Assembly: GCF_900094595.1 (NCBI RefSeq)
Contig: NZ_FMAD01000004.1
Span: 372,001 to 436,000 of the forward strand
Reading direction: 5' to 3'
Length of the DNA stretch: 64,000 nucleotides
From: Cupriavidus alkaliphilus
Lineage (GTDB): Bacteria > Pseudomonadota > Gammaproteobacteria > Burkholderiales > Burkholderiaceae
Shown here: in pieces, positions 44,540 through 52,985 of the stretch
Numbering within the stretch: position 1 is the stretch's first letter
Layout: each line of letters opens with the position of its first letter
Translations under genes and position numbers: made by a program
Notes under the pieces: generated by a model
Seen by the model: only the letters and a program-made list of their open reading frames with translations
The model's database searches: none
Told to the model about the DNA's origin: nothing

Positions 44540-46642
44540 TTAGCGATTGCCGCCGTCGGCCAGTACCGCCACGCCGTCTGCGGCCACGACGCCCTGCCCT
44601 TCCGGTAGTACGAACACAGGATTGATCTCGGCCTCGATCAGCCTGTCGCCCAGCGTGGCCACCATCCGCGAGAAGGCGACAATGGCGTCGGCCAGCGCAT
44701 CCACGTCCGCCCTGGGCCGGCCGCGGTAGCCCTGCAGCAGGGGAGCCGTCTTCAGCCGCTGGATCATTTCCAGTGCGGCCTGGCGCGTCAGGCCGTGGCC
44801 GCTGGGCAACAGCCGCAGCGTGGTATCACTGAACAGCTCTGCGGTAACCCCACCCATGCCAAGGAGGATGGCGGTACCCAGCGCATCCCGGTGCATGCCG
44901 AGAATCACCTCCACCCCGCCCTTGACCATCTCCTGCACCAGGTAACGCCGAGGCACGATTCCCGTGGCGGACTGTACGTCCGAAGCCATCTTCGCGAGCC
45001 GTTCCGCCACCTCGGCGGGCGAAACATTGACGGCCACGCCGCCGACATCGCTCTTGTGCGTGATCTCGGCCGATAGCACCTTCAGCACGACATTGCCGCC
45101 GAAGCCCTGCGCGGCCGCCCGCGCCTGGTCGCCGCTGGTGACCACAATCTCTTTCGCAACCGGCACATCAAAGCCGGCGAACAGCGTCTTTGCCGCGGCT
45201 TCGTCAAGCGGGCCGGTGCCAAAGGGGTGCAGATCCGGCAGCGGCAGCGAGGCAGTCCCCGCTTCTTCGTCCGCCCCGATTTCGCTCGCGCGGAGCATCG
45301 CATCGAATGCTACCGTGCATGCCTCTGGCGCCGAGAATGCCGGCACGCCGCGGCGACTGAGCAGCGATGCGACTTCCGGCGCATGCGGGCTGACGTAGGC
45401 GATCACCGGCTTGTCGCTGTCGGGCAGGCAGTCACGGATCGCATCGGCCATCAGGTCCGGCATTGCCAGGCTTGACGAACCCACGATCACCGATACCGCG
45501 TCATAGCTCGGGCTTTCGAGCAGGATCCGGATTGCGGCACGCAGCAGGTCGGGCTGCAGCCCAGCCAGGGTCACATCGATCGGGTTGCGGTCCAGCGCTG
45601 CATGGTCACCCTTCTGCAATGCCCGCAGCTTCGCCGCGGTCTCTTCGTCCGGTGCCGGTGTCTCGAAGCCGGCCACACCCAGGCTGTCGGAGACCAGCGT
45701 ACCCGCGCCGCCGGTCGAGGTCAGGATGGCGATGCGCTTGCCGCGCAGCTTGCGGCCCGTTGCCAGTGCCGCAGGCATGTCGAGCAGGTCGGAGAAGGTT
45801 TGCGCGCGGATCACGCCGACTTGCTCGAACAGAGCGTCGTACATACGGTCGGCGCCGGCCAGTGCGCCGGTGTGGGAGACCGCGGCGCGTGCCCCGCTTT
45901 CGGAGCGGCCGATCTTGAACGCCACCACGGGCTTGCCGGCGCGCGCCGCCTTCAGCGCGGCGCGGCGGAACGTGTCAGGGTTGCGCACGCTCTCGACATA
46001 GAGCGCGATCACGCGGGTGGCCTCGTCGTCGGCGAGGTAGTCGATGAAATCGGCCAGGTCCAGGTCGACTTCATTGCTGGTGGAAATCAGCTTGCTCAGG
46101 CCGATACCCCGCGCCGCGGCGCGTGACAGGAGGGCGCCGAGGATACCGCCGCTCTGCGAGACCACGCCAATGCTGCCAGCCGGGAACTGGTCCATCTCCA
46201 GCGCGCCGCTGGCCGACAACGGAATATTGTCGGTCAGGTTGACCAGCCCGATGGTGTTGGGGCCCAGCAGGCGCATGCTGCCGGCTGCCTCGATCAGCTC
46301 GGCCTGGCGCCGGGCGCCCTCCGCGCCGGTCTCGGTATAGCCGCTGGCCAGCACGATGGCAGCTCCCGCACCGCGAGCCGCCAGGTCGCGCACCGCCAGG
46401 TGGGCGCGCTCGGCGCCCAGCAGCACGATGCCGACATCCGGCACTTCCGGCAACGACGCGATGTCGGGATAGCAGCGCAGGCCATCGATCGATTTGACCT
46501 TGGGGTTGACCGGGTAGATCGCCCCGCTGAAACCGTGCTTGCGCAAGTAGGACACCGGACGGCCGGCGGTTTTGGCGGGATCGGCGGAAGCCCCGATCAC
46601 GGCGACACTGCGCGGCGTGACAAGTCGTTGGATGGCGTTCAT
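44540..46642 (-). CDS. NDP-forming acyl-CoA synthetase (Acd/SucC-like)
   Basis: This 700-residue protein has a CoA-binding Rossmann domain (NPKVKSIDGLRCYPD), a succinyl-CoA ligase-like domain with the phospho-histidine in AAVSHTGALAGAD, and a C-terminal ATP-grasp domain (LFAGFDVPVAKEIVV; LLGMGGVTAELF). It activates an acid to its CoA ester with ATP or GTP and gives ADP/GDP plus phosphate, or runs in reverse. It sits between the enoyl-CoA hydratase and hydrolase genes with overlaps of 2-12 bases, so it likely makes the CoA ester that the hydratase uses. Confidence 0.88.
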   Translation of the reverse strand: MNAIQRLVTPRSVAVIGASADPAKTAGRPVSYLRKHGFSGAIYPVNPKVKSIDGLRCYPDIASLPEVPDVGIVLLGAERAHLAVRDLAARGAGAAIVLASGYTETGAEGARRQAELIEAAGSMRLLGPNTIGLVNLTDNIPLSASGALEMDQFPAGSIGVVSQSGGILGALLSRAAARGIGLSKLISTSNEVDLDLADFIDYLADDEATRVIALYVESVRNPDTFRRAALKAARAGKPVVAFKIGRSESGARAAVSHTGALAGADRMYDALFEQVGVIRAQTFSDLLDMPAALATGRKLRGKRIAILTSTGGAGTLVSDSLGVAGFETPAPDEETAAKLRALQKGDHAALDRNPIDVTLAGLQPDLLRAAIRILLESPSYDAVSVIVGSSSLAMPDLMADAIRDCLPDSDKPVIAYVSPHAPEVASLLSRRGVPAFSAPEACTVAFDAMLRASEIGADEEAGTASLPLPDLHPFGTGPLDEAAAKTLFAGFDVPVAKEIVVTSGDQARAAAQGFGGNVVLKVLSAEITHKSDVGGVAVNVSPAEVAERLAKMASDVQSATGIVPRRYLVQEMVKGGVEVILGMHRDALGTAILLGMGGVTAELFSDTTLRLLPSGHGLTRQAALEMIQRLKTAPLLQGYRGRPRADVDALADAIVAFSRMVATLGDRLIEAEINPVFVLPEGQGVVAADGVAVLADGGNR

Positions 46643-46644
46643 GG

Positions 46645-47439
46645 TCAGGCCTTGCTAGCGGCTTTATTGAGGAAAGCCAGCACGGACTCGCGATGCTCGG
46701 TGCTGGTGTAGCAGATGCCCTGCGCCTGGCTGCCTTGCGCAAATACCTGGTCGGCGGGAAGTTCGAACGACTGATTCATGATGCTCTTGCCCAGCGCGAT
46801 GGCGGTGGCCGAGCCCTGGCTCAGCTCTGCCGCCCACGCCAGCGCATCGCCGATCAGCGTTTCGGGCTTGCTCAGGCGGTCTGCAATGCCCAACGCCTTG
46901 GCTTCCTCCGCCTCGACTTTTCGGCCGGTGAAGACCAGCTCCTTCGCCGTCGACAAGCCCACGCGGCGCGGCAGGAAATACATGCCGCCGCCATCCGGGA
47001 TCAGCCCGCGGTTGATATACGACCACGAGAACGAGGCCGATTCGGAGGCCACGACGAAATCGCAGCATAGCGCCGTATCGGCTCCCAGGCCCGCCGCGGC
47101 GCCATTGACCGCCGCAATCGTGGGCTTCGGCATGGTATGCAGCAACTTGATGGTGTGGTGCACCCGCTGCTGGCGGCTCCACCCGTTAAAGCCAACTTCA
47201 CCCTGCGGCGCTTCCATGCGGCGCTGCATCCCCGCCACGTCGCCGCCGGCGCAGAAGCCCTTGCCATTGCCGGTGAGCACCAGCGCGCGGATTGCCTTGT
47301 CGGCCGCGACGCGCTCCAGCGCATCGATGAATTCCGTACGCATGTCATCACTCATGGCATTACGCTTGTCGGGGCGGTTGAAGGCGAGCATCGCGATGCC
47401 CGCTTCGATCTTCAGTTCGATCAGGGAATAGTTGTCCAT
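46645..47439 (-). CDS. Enoyl-CoA hydratase/isomerase
   Basis: This 264-residue crotonase-fold protein has the oxyanion block GNGKGFCAGGDVAGMQ and the mid-part AAAGLGADTALCCDF. At the sites of the two catalytic glutamates of rat hydratase it has aspartate (GADTA) and a non-acidic residue, while IPDGGG keeps the aspartate typical of PaaG-type isomerases. So isomerase activity is as likely as hydration. Its neighbours are a Bug protein and the CoA ligase. Confidence 0.87.
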   Translation of the reverse strand: MDNYSLIELKIEAGIAMLAFNRPDKRNAMSDDMRTEFIDALERVAADKAIRALVLTGNGKGFCAGGDVAGMQRRMEAPQGEVGFNGWSRQQRVHHTIKLLHTMPKPTIAAVNGAAAGLGADTALCCDFVVASESASFSWSYINRGLIPDGGGMYFLPRRVGLSTAKELVFTGRKVEAEEAKALGIADRLSKPETLIGDALAWAAELSQGSATAIALGKSIMNQSFELPADQVFAQGSQAQGICYTSTEHRESVLAFLNKAASKA

Positions 47440-47489
47440 GAATTGATCCGGTCCGGTGTATCTGATGTGTTCTGTCGTTGGCGCCGCGC

Positions 47490-48485
47490 TCAGTCGGCGG
47501 TGATGTTGGCTTCCTTGATGATCTTGCTCCAGCGCTGGCTCTCGGCCTTGACGTAGCGGCCAAATTCGTCCGGCGTGCCGCCACTCACGGCGAGGCCCTC
47601 TTGCTCGGCGCGCTTGCGGAATGCCTCGGTATGCACGGCTTTCTTCGCCGCCGCGTTCAGGCGCGTGATCACCGCCGGCGGCGTACCCGCCGGCACAAAC
47701 AGGCCATACCAGCTGTCGGCCACGTAGTTGGGCACGCCGCCTTCGGCGATTGTCGGCACCTTGCTCAGCGCGGGCGCCTGTGAACGCTGCGCGGTCGTGA
47801 CCGCCACCGCGCGCAGCTTGCCGCTCTCCAGGTGTGGCGCCACCGCAGCCGCCGTGGCGAACATCACATCAACCTGTCCGCCGAGCAGATCCGTAATGGC
47901 CGGGCCGGCGCCACGGTACGGGATGTGGTTGATCTCGACCTTCGCCAGCTTCTTGAACAGCTCGCCTGCCAGGTGCGCGGAGGTACCCGCGCCCTGCGAT
48001 GCGTAGTTCAGCTTGCCCGGCTTGGCCCTGGCAGCGACGATCAGGTCCTGCACGGTCTTGATCGGGCTGTCCGGCTTCACTACGAGAACATTGGGTGAGC
48101 GCCCCACCAGCATGACCGGCGAAAAGGCCTTGTCGGTATCGAATGGCAGCTTCTTGTGCAGGCTCGGGTTAACGGCGTGGGCCATGGTCGCCATGACCAG
48201 CGTGTAGCCATCGGGGGCGCTCTTGGCCACCGCGTCGGTCCCGATGATGGTGCTGCCGCCGGGCTTGTTCTCGACGATGACCGGCTGGCCCAGATCCTCG
48301 CCCATGGTGATGCCCATTGCCCGCGCCACCAGGTCGGTGCCGCCACCGGGGGCGAACGGCACCACCAGGCGAATCGGCTTGTCGGGGAAAGCTGCCAGTA
48401 CAGGGAGCGGCACGGCGGTGACCATCATGAAGGGGATGGCAGCCTTGGCAAGCTGGCGGAAGAATCCGGTACGGATCGAATGCAT
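47490..48485 (-). CDS. Bug-family solute-binding protein
   Basis: This 331-residue periplasmic receptor heads the long minus-strand row. The signal peptide starts MHSIRTGFFRQLAKAAIPFM; the mature part opens with FPDKPIRLVVPFAPGGG, then VIVENKPGGST and PDGYTLVMATMA. AGGAGA lies before the ATG. It probably binds the acid that the downstream hydrolase, ligase and MmgE/PrpD genes break down. Confidence 0.92.
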   Translation of the reverse strand: MHSIRTGFFRQLAKAAIPFMMVTAVPLPVLAAFPDKPIRLVVPFAPGGGTDLVARAMGITMGEDLGQPVIVENKPGGSTIIGTDAVAKSAPDGYTLVMATMAHAVNPSLHKKLPFDTDKAFSPVMLVGRSPNVLVVKPDSPIKTVQDLIVAARAKPGKLNYASQGAGTSAHLAGELFKKLAKVEINHIPYRGAGPAITDLLGGQVDVMFATAAAVAPHLESGKLRAVAVTTAQRSQAPALSKVPTIAEGGVPNYVADSWYGLFVPAGTPPAVITRLNAAAKKAVHTEAFRKRAEQEGLAVSGGTPDEFGRYVKAESQRWSKIIKEANITAD

Positions 48486-48598
48486 GGAGTGTCTCCTGGA
48501 AGGATAGGAACGCTGCCGGCTTACTCGCCAAACTACGCCGCGTGCGTCTTATTTGTTGGAGACAGCTTAGGCCTTGTCACGTTGACATTCACCCCCGC

Positions 48599-48617
48599 AA
48601 TTCCACTACATGGAATT
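48599..48617. promoter_or_regulatory. AATTCCA-N5-TGGAATT palindrome upstream of the catabolic row
   Basis: A perfect inverted repeat with 7-base arms, AATTCCA and TGGAATT, around CTACA. It lies about 115 bases upstream of the Bug ATG. A closely related repeat precedes the hydrolase gene at 57348. The IclR or LysR protein of the cluster is the likely binder. Confidence 0.5.
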
Positions 48618-48644
48618 TGCATGTACCGACAAAGCGCCGGAACG

Positions 48645-48681
48645 AAAAAAAGCCCGGCAGAGCGCACAAACTCTGCCGGGC
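48645..48681 (-). terminator. Rho-independent terminator of the Bug/lactonase row
   Basis: On the minus strand, GCCCGGCAGAG pairs with CTCTGCCGGGC over 11 bases and the next bases are seven T. It ends the transcript that runs from 52540. Confidence 0.9.
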
Positions 48682-48768
48682 CCACGCCCTCTCCAGACCG
48701 GTCCCAGAACGCCAGTCCGAAGCTTGAGGACCTCTAATCAGACGCCCGAGGAAGATCCGGCCAACACC

Positions 48769-49728
48769 TTACTCGGGCTTGACGTTCCGCTCCGCAATCA
48801 ACCTGGACCACTTTCCCCCGTCCGCGCGGATCCGATCGGAGAACTCCGCCGCGGTGGACGGTGCCGGCGTCAATCCCATCTTCGCGAGACTGGCCCTGAC
48901 GTCCTTGTTTTCCAGTGTTCTTCGGACAGCGCCATTCAGCGCCTGCACAATCTTGGGAGGTGTACCAGCGGGGACCATCAGACCGTACCAGTTTTCGGCA
49001 TAGACACCCTTGATGCCGCTTTCGTCCAGCGTCGGCACGTCCGGCAGGTAAGGTAGCCGCCCGGACGTGGTCACCCCGACAGGCTTCAGTTTTTTTCCCT
49101 CGATGAACGGCACAAGGCCCGACGCATCGCCAAAGAATGCGTCGACCTGCCCGCCAATCGTGTCGGTGATGGCCGGCGCTGCGCCCTTGTACGCCACATG
49201 CAAGAATTCAGCCGAGGTCGCGGCCTTGAGCAATTCGATCGCCATGTGCGGCATACTGCCAATCCCTGACGATGCCAGCGACACCGAACCGCCCGCGCGG
49301 CTCTGGGCCACGAGGTCCTTGGCGGAGTTCACCTTGGACTGAAGGGGCACCACCAGGACCTGGGGCGTCGTGACCACCATGGATACCGGCACCAGGTCAC
49401 GCTCCGGACGGTAGGACAGGTTCTTATACAGCGCAGGGTTGATAACGATAGCTCCAGCGCTGGTCAGGAAGAACACCGAGCCATCTGCCGGGCCTTTTGT
49501 CACGGCACTGATCGCGATGGCGCCGTTGGCACCCGGCCGATTGTCGATGATCACGGTGCGTTTCAGTTCCGTCTCCAACTGCCTGGAGATGGCACGCGCC
49601 AGCGCATCGGCCGGCCCGCCGGCGGGGAATGCCACCACCATCCGCGCCACGTCGCCGGCGATGGCTGCCTGGCCGAACGACATCGCCACCAGCGCTGCCA
49701 GCGATCCCTTCAGGAAAGCCCTGCTCAT
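48769..49728 (-). CDS. Bug-family solute-binding protein
   Basis: This 319-residue receptor starts at MSRAFLKGSLAALVAMSFGQ with GGAG 8 bases upstream. The mature part opens ARMVVAFPAGGPADAL and includes VIIDNRPGANG. It is the last gene of a row that contains an SMP-30 lactonase, an SDR and a CMD protein, and a strong terminator follows. It may replace the decayed Bug copy in the same row. Confidence 0.9.
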   Translation of the reverse strand: MSRAFLKGSLAALVAMSFGQAAIAGDVARMVVAFPAGGPADALARAISRQLETELKRTVIIDNRPGANGAIAISAVTKGPADGSVFFLTSAGAIVINPALYKNLSYRPERDLVPVSMVVTTPQVLVVPLQSKVNSAKDLVAQSRAGGSVSLASSGIGSMPHMAIELLKAATSAEFLHVAYKGAAPAITDTIGGQVDAFFGDASGLVPFIEGKKLKPVGVTTSGRLPYLPDVPTLDESGIKGVYAENWYGLMVPAGTPPKIVQALNGAVRRTLENKDVRASLAKMGLTPAPSTAAEFSDRIRADGGKWSRLIAERNVKPE

Positions 49729-49781
49729 ACTGCAACTCCTCACTCGTGCGGATATCCGCCCTTAGCCGCCCTCAGCCGCCC

Positions 49782-50744
49782 TCAGCCGCCTGGTGCGCCC
49801 TGCGTATTGACATACAGCGCATAGATCGATGTACACGACGCCATGAACAACCGGTTGCGGTGTCGCCCGCCGAAGCACAGGTTGGCGCATCGCTCGGGTA
49901 AGCTGATATGCCCGATCGGTTCGCCATCCGGCGCGAAGACTCGCACGCCATCCAGCTCGGGCGTACCCATGCCCCAGCCGCACCACAGGTTGCCGTCGAC
50001 ATCGACCCGAAAGCCATCCGGGGTCCCTGGGCCGGCATCTGCCAGCACGCGACTTTCGCCCAGTGCCTTGCCACCGTTACTAACCTGGAAGGCGCGAATC
50101 CGCCGCGGGCGGGTACGGGACTCGATCACGTAGAGCACTTCTTCGTCGGGAGAGAAGGCCAGGCCATTGGGACCACTGACGTCGTCGGCAACCACATCCA
50201 GTCGACCCGTGTCGGGATCGATGCGATAGATCCGCTCGGGCAGTTCTGGCTGCGCCTTCTCGCCCTGGTAATAGCCGGCGATGCCGAATGGCGGGTCGGT
50301 GAACCAGATCGAGCCGTCTGACTTCACGACCACGTCGTTGGGAGAGTTCAACGGCTTGCCGCCAAAGCCGTCCGCCAACACCGTGATGCCGCCGTCGTAC
50401 TCCGTGCGCGTGACCCGCCGGCCACCATGCTCGCAGGAAATCAGCCGCCCTTGCCGGTCACGGGTATTGCCGTTGGCATGATTGGAGGGACTGCGGAACA
50501 CCGTGGTGTGCCCGCTTTCTTCGTCCCACCGCAGTATCCGGTTGTTCGGGATATCGCTCCACAGCAGGTAGCGGCCGTCGCCGAACCAGACCGGCCCTTC
50601 GCTCCAGCGGCTGCCGGTGGCGATGCGGTCGATCGCTGCCAGAGGCAAGTGGTATTTGTCGAAGCGCGGACTCAGTGCCTGGACGCGCGCATCCGGATAA
50701 CGCACCGGGTCGGCCGGTGCAAGAGTGGATTCCGTGATTCTCAT
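49782..50744 (-). CDS. SMP-30/gluconolactonase-family lactonase
   Basis: This 320-residue six-blade beta-propeller has the expected metal-site blocks SEGPVWFGDGRYLLWSD, NSPNDVVVKSDGSIWFTDP and GPNGLAFSPDEEVLYVIES. Such enzymes open lactones (gluconolactone, or lactones made during ring cleavage) with a divalent ion. The ATG before RITESTLA was chosen because the family starts here; it lies 17 bases after the broken Bug gene, so the upstream frame is not part of it. The only weak ribosome-binding site is seen as GGCAAAACG. Confidence 0.85.
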   Translation of the reverse strand: MRITESTLAPADPVRYPDARVQALSPRFDKYHLPLAAIDRIATGSRWSEGPVWFGDGRYLLWSDIPNNRILRWDEESGHTTVFRSPSNHANGNTRDRQGRLISCEHGGRRVTRTEYDGGITVLADGFGGKPLNSPNDVVVKSDGSIWFTDPPFGIAGYYQGEKAQPELPERIYRIDPDTGRLDVVADDVSGPNGLAFSPDEEVLYVIESRTRPRRIRAFQVSNGGKALGESRVLADAGPGTPDGFRVDVDGNLWCGWGMGTPELDGVRVFAPDGEPIGHISLPERCANLCFGGRHRNRLFMASCTSIYALYVNTQGAPGG

Positions 50745-50760
50745 CGTTTTGCCGGGAAGG

Positions 50761-51096
50761 TTACGCAACAGGCGCGAAGATCTGATCGGGATTGAGCCTG
50801 GTGTTATTGAACAAGGCCGGCGAAATCGCGATCGACGAGCTGTTGTACAACAGTGTGTAGCCGTCCGCCGGGGCTTTTGCCACGAACTCGGCAGCAATAT
50901 TGCCGCCTGCGCCAGGCCGGTTGTCAACGATGATCTGCTGCCCCAGCCGCGTGCCCATGTCCCTTGCGATCACGCGGGCAATGATGTCGGTCGGACCGCC
51001 GGCGGAGAAGGCGACAACCAGCCGGATTGGCTTGTCCGGGAATGCGCCGGCGATCATGGCCAGGGCCTGGCGGCGGCTGCTATGGAAAGACTTCAT
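50761..51096 (-). pseudogene. Bug protein with two deletions
   Basis: The frame starts MKSFHSSRRQALAMIAGAFP and keeps the Bug blocks KPIRLVVAFSAGGPTD and IIVDNRPGAGGNIA up to PDQIFAPVA, then stops. Only about 110 of 320 residues remain. The signal peptide has also lost its hydrophobic core and cleavage site. So both a signal deletion and the loss of the last two thirds are seen, and no functional receptor can result. Confidence 0.82.
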
Positions 51097-51141
51097 TTGA
51101 AACTCCGGATCTCTACCTGCTAGTGCGTGTGGCGATGTCGA

Positions 51142-51942
51142 TCAATCGCAGCGCACGCTCATGCCGCCATCCACCACGATCTCCGCGCCTGTTACGAAGC
51201 GTGCTTCGTCGGACGCGAGAAACAGCGCCGCGTTGGCGGTATCGCGGCCGTCGCCCATGAAGCCAAGAGGAATGCGGGCCTGGCGCTGCGCCAGCAGCGC
51301 TTCCACGTCGCCGCCTGAACGTTGGCCTGCGAGGCGCACTTCCACCATTGGTGTGTGCATCTGGCCGGGAATGACCGTGTTGACGCGGATGTTCTTCTTG
51401 GCATATTCCACGGCGACCACGCGCGAGAGCTGGATGATCCCCGCCTTGGCCGACGCGTAGCCGACCTGCGAAGAGCCAGTCCAGCGGATGCCGGAGGTCG
51501 ATGCCGTGTTGACAATGGCCCCTCCGCCTTGCTGCTCCATATAGGGGAGAACATGCTTGCAGGCGAGGAAGACGCTCTTCAGGTTGAAGTTGAGCTGCCG
51601 GTCCCAGTCCGCTTCACTGAGTTGGACCGGGCCGCCCTTGGCCGATCCACCCACGTTGTTGACCAATACATCCACCCGCCCGAATCGCGCCACGCAGGCT
51701 TCGACCATGCCCTTGACCGCAGCCGAGTCCGTCACGTCGCACAGATGGGAGGCATACTCGGCGCCGGTGGCCTCTAGCCGCTCCAGCGTTTCACGCATCG
51801 CGTCGCCGCTCTTGTCGACCGCGAAAATCCTGGCGCCTTCCTGCGCAAAGCGCACGGCAACCGCACGACCATTGCCCCAGCCTGGGCCAACGCATCCAGC
51901 GCCAGTGACAATGACGACCTTTCCTTCGAGACGGCGAGACAT
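51142..51942 (-). CDS. SDR-family oxidoreductase
   Basis: This 266-residue short-chain dehydrogenase has the cofactor loop VTGAGCVGPGWGNGRAVA, NNVGGSAKG, the catalytic S in TASTSG and Y-x3-K in YASAK, and the C-terminal GAEIVVDGGMSVRC. The GAGCVGPGWGNG loop is longer than the classical TGxxxGxG. It sits 43 bases after the CMD gene, and the next gene in the row is the broken Bug. It likely oxidises an alcohol intermediate of the pathway. Confidence 0.88.
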   Translation of the reverse strand: MSRRLEGKVVIVTGAGCVGPGWGNGRAVAVRFAQEGARIFAVDKSGDAMRETLERLEATGAEYASHLCDVTDSAAVKGMVEACVARFGRVDVLVNNVGGSAKGGPVQLSEADWDRQLNFNLKSVFLACKHVLPYMEQQGGGAIVNTASTSGIRWTGSSQVGYASAKAGIIQLSRVVAVEYAKKNIRVNTVIPGQMHTPMVEVRLAGQRSGGDVEALLAQRQARIPLGFMGDGRDTANAALFLASDEARFVTGAEIVVDGGMSVRCD

Positions 51943-51985
51943 ACGGAATCCTTCCTTGCTGCGGATAATGGGTGGTTTGTGGGGT

Positions 51986-52540
51986 TCAGGCTTGCGCGAG
52001 CTCGGGCGCGCTGCCATCGGGCGGCACAACGCCAAAGACATTGATGGTCATGGAAATCAGCGTGTAGTAGCCGGCCAGGCCGACGAGATCCACCACTCGG
52101 TCCTTGCCCAGCACCACCATTGCGCGCTGGTACAGCGCATCCGGGACATTGCGGGTGGCGTGCAATACCGTCAGGAATTCGTAGATCACCTGCTCGTCTT
52201 CGTTGCCAAACACCGGCTCCTGTCCCGTCCGGATCGCCTCCACCACCTCTTCGGCTACCCCGGCCTTCAGGGCGATGGGCTTATGCGCCCACCATTCAAA
52301 TTCCGACATCCACGTGCGCGCCATCACCAGAATGGCGAGCTCCGACAGCCGGGGCGGCAACGATGAGTCATAACGGCAGTACTGGCCCAGCGCCTGGGCA
52401 CGGTTTGCCAGCCCCGGACGGTGCAACCACATCGCAAGCGGACCGCGAACCTGCCCGCGTGGACCGGAAGCGATCGCAGCATGGACTTCCTGCTGCTCGG
52501 GTGTCAGTTCTTCGGGTTTCAGTGGCTTGAGACGTTCCAT
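51986..52540 (-). CDS. Carboxymuconolactone decarboxylase-like protein
   Basis: This 184-residue helical protein resembles the CMD/AhpD superfamily (LAILVMARTWMSEFEWWAHK, then GVAEEVVEAIRTG). AhpD-type catalytic cysteines (CxxC) are absent, so a decarboxylase-like or unknown role is more probable than peroxidase chemistry. It heads the SDR-lactonase-Bug row and is preceded by a shared upstream motif. The start before ERLKPLK is the likeliest ATG but its ribosome-binding site is weak. Confidence 0.82.
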   Translation of the reverse strand: MERLKPLKPEELTPEQQEVHAAIASGPRGQVRGPLAMWLHRPGLANRAQALGQYCRYDSSLPPRLSELAILVMARTWMSEFEWWAHKPIALKAGVAEEVVEAIRTGQEPVFGNEDEQVIYEFLTVLHATRNVPDALYQRAMVVLGKDRVVDLVGLAGYYTLISMTINVFGVVPPDGSAPELAQA

Positions 52541-52682
52541 CTGTCGCTTGCGCTCCGTCTTGAGTTCGGAAACGGGGCGCGCGCCATGGCACCGCTCGAG
52601 CGCCGTCCGACGAGATCGGCTGCGCTGTCTCCGCTTCATTGTTGGTTTGATGAAGGGTATTCTGGTCGGCGTCGGCGATAGC

Positions 52683-52698
52683 GTCCAATACAGATTTC
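52683..52698. promoter_or_regulatory. GTCCAATAC site upstream of the CMD row
   Basis: GTCCAATACAGATTTC, about 145 bases upstream of the CMD ATG, closely matches GTCCAATACTGTTTC found at 55458. It is probably a binding site of the LysR protein of the cluster. Confidence 0.4.
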
Positions 52699-52771
52699 GG
52701 AAGAGACTGATTCCGTTCTAGAATAAGTCGCAACCTGTCCGAACGACCGCCACTGGCCCCTCACGTCCACC

Positions 52772-52985
52772 TGCATCCAGGCAGGTTTCGGCCCGCATAT
52801 CCGCCACTACGCCAAACACTTGCTGTCCGTGGTCAGCCTGGCTGGCCTGGGCCGCGGAATCGCTTTGGTACCGGCTACGCTGGGCAAGGCATCACTCCCC
52901 GGAGTGGCCCTGCGCGACATCACCGGGAGCCCGCCATTGCTGAGCGCTGCGCTCGCTCGGCGTGCCACACAGGTAAGCCAGGTCA
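52772..52985 (+). pseudogene. LysR regulator C-terminal remnant
   Basis: The plus-strand frame reads CIQAGFGPHIRHYAKHLLSV then VSLAGLGRGIALVPATLGKA and SLPGVALRDITGSPPLL. This is the effector-domain end of a LysR protein, where AGLGxALVP and LPGV are conserved. Nothing of the helix-turn-helix remains. Similar residues are found in the intact LysR gene at 55572 (HAGFSPVI; LGLGVALVP). The fragment ends in the stop of the MmgE/PrpD gene on the other strand. Confidence 0.72.
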
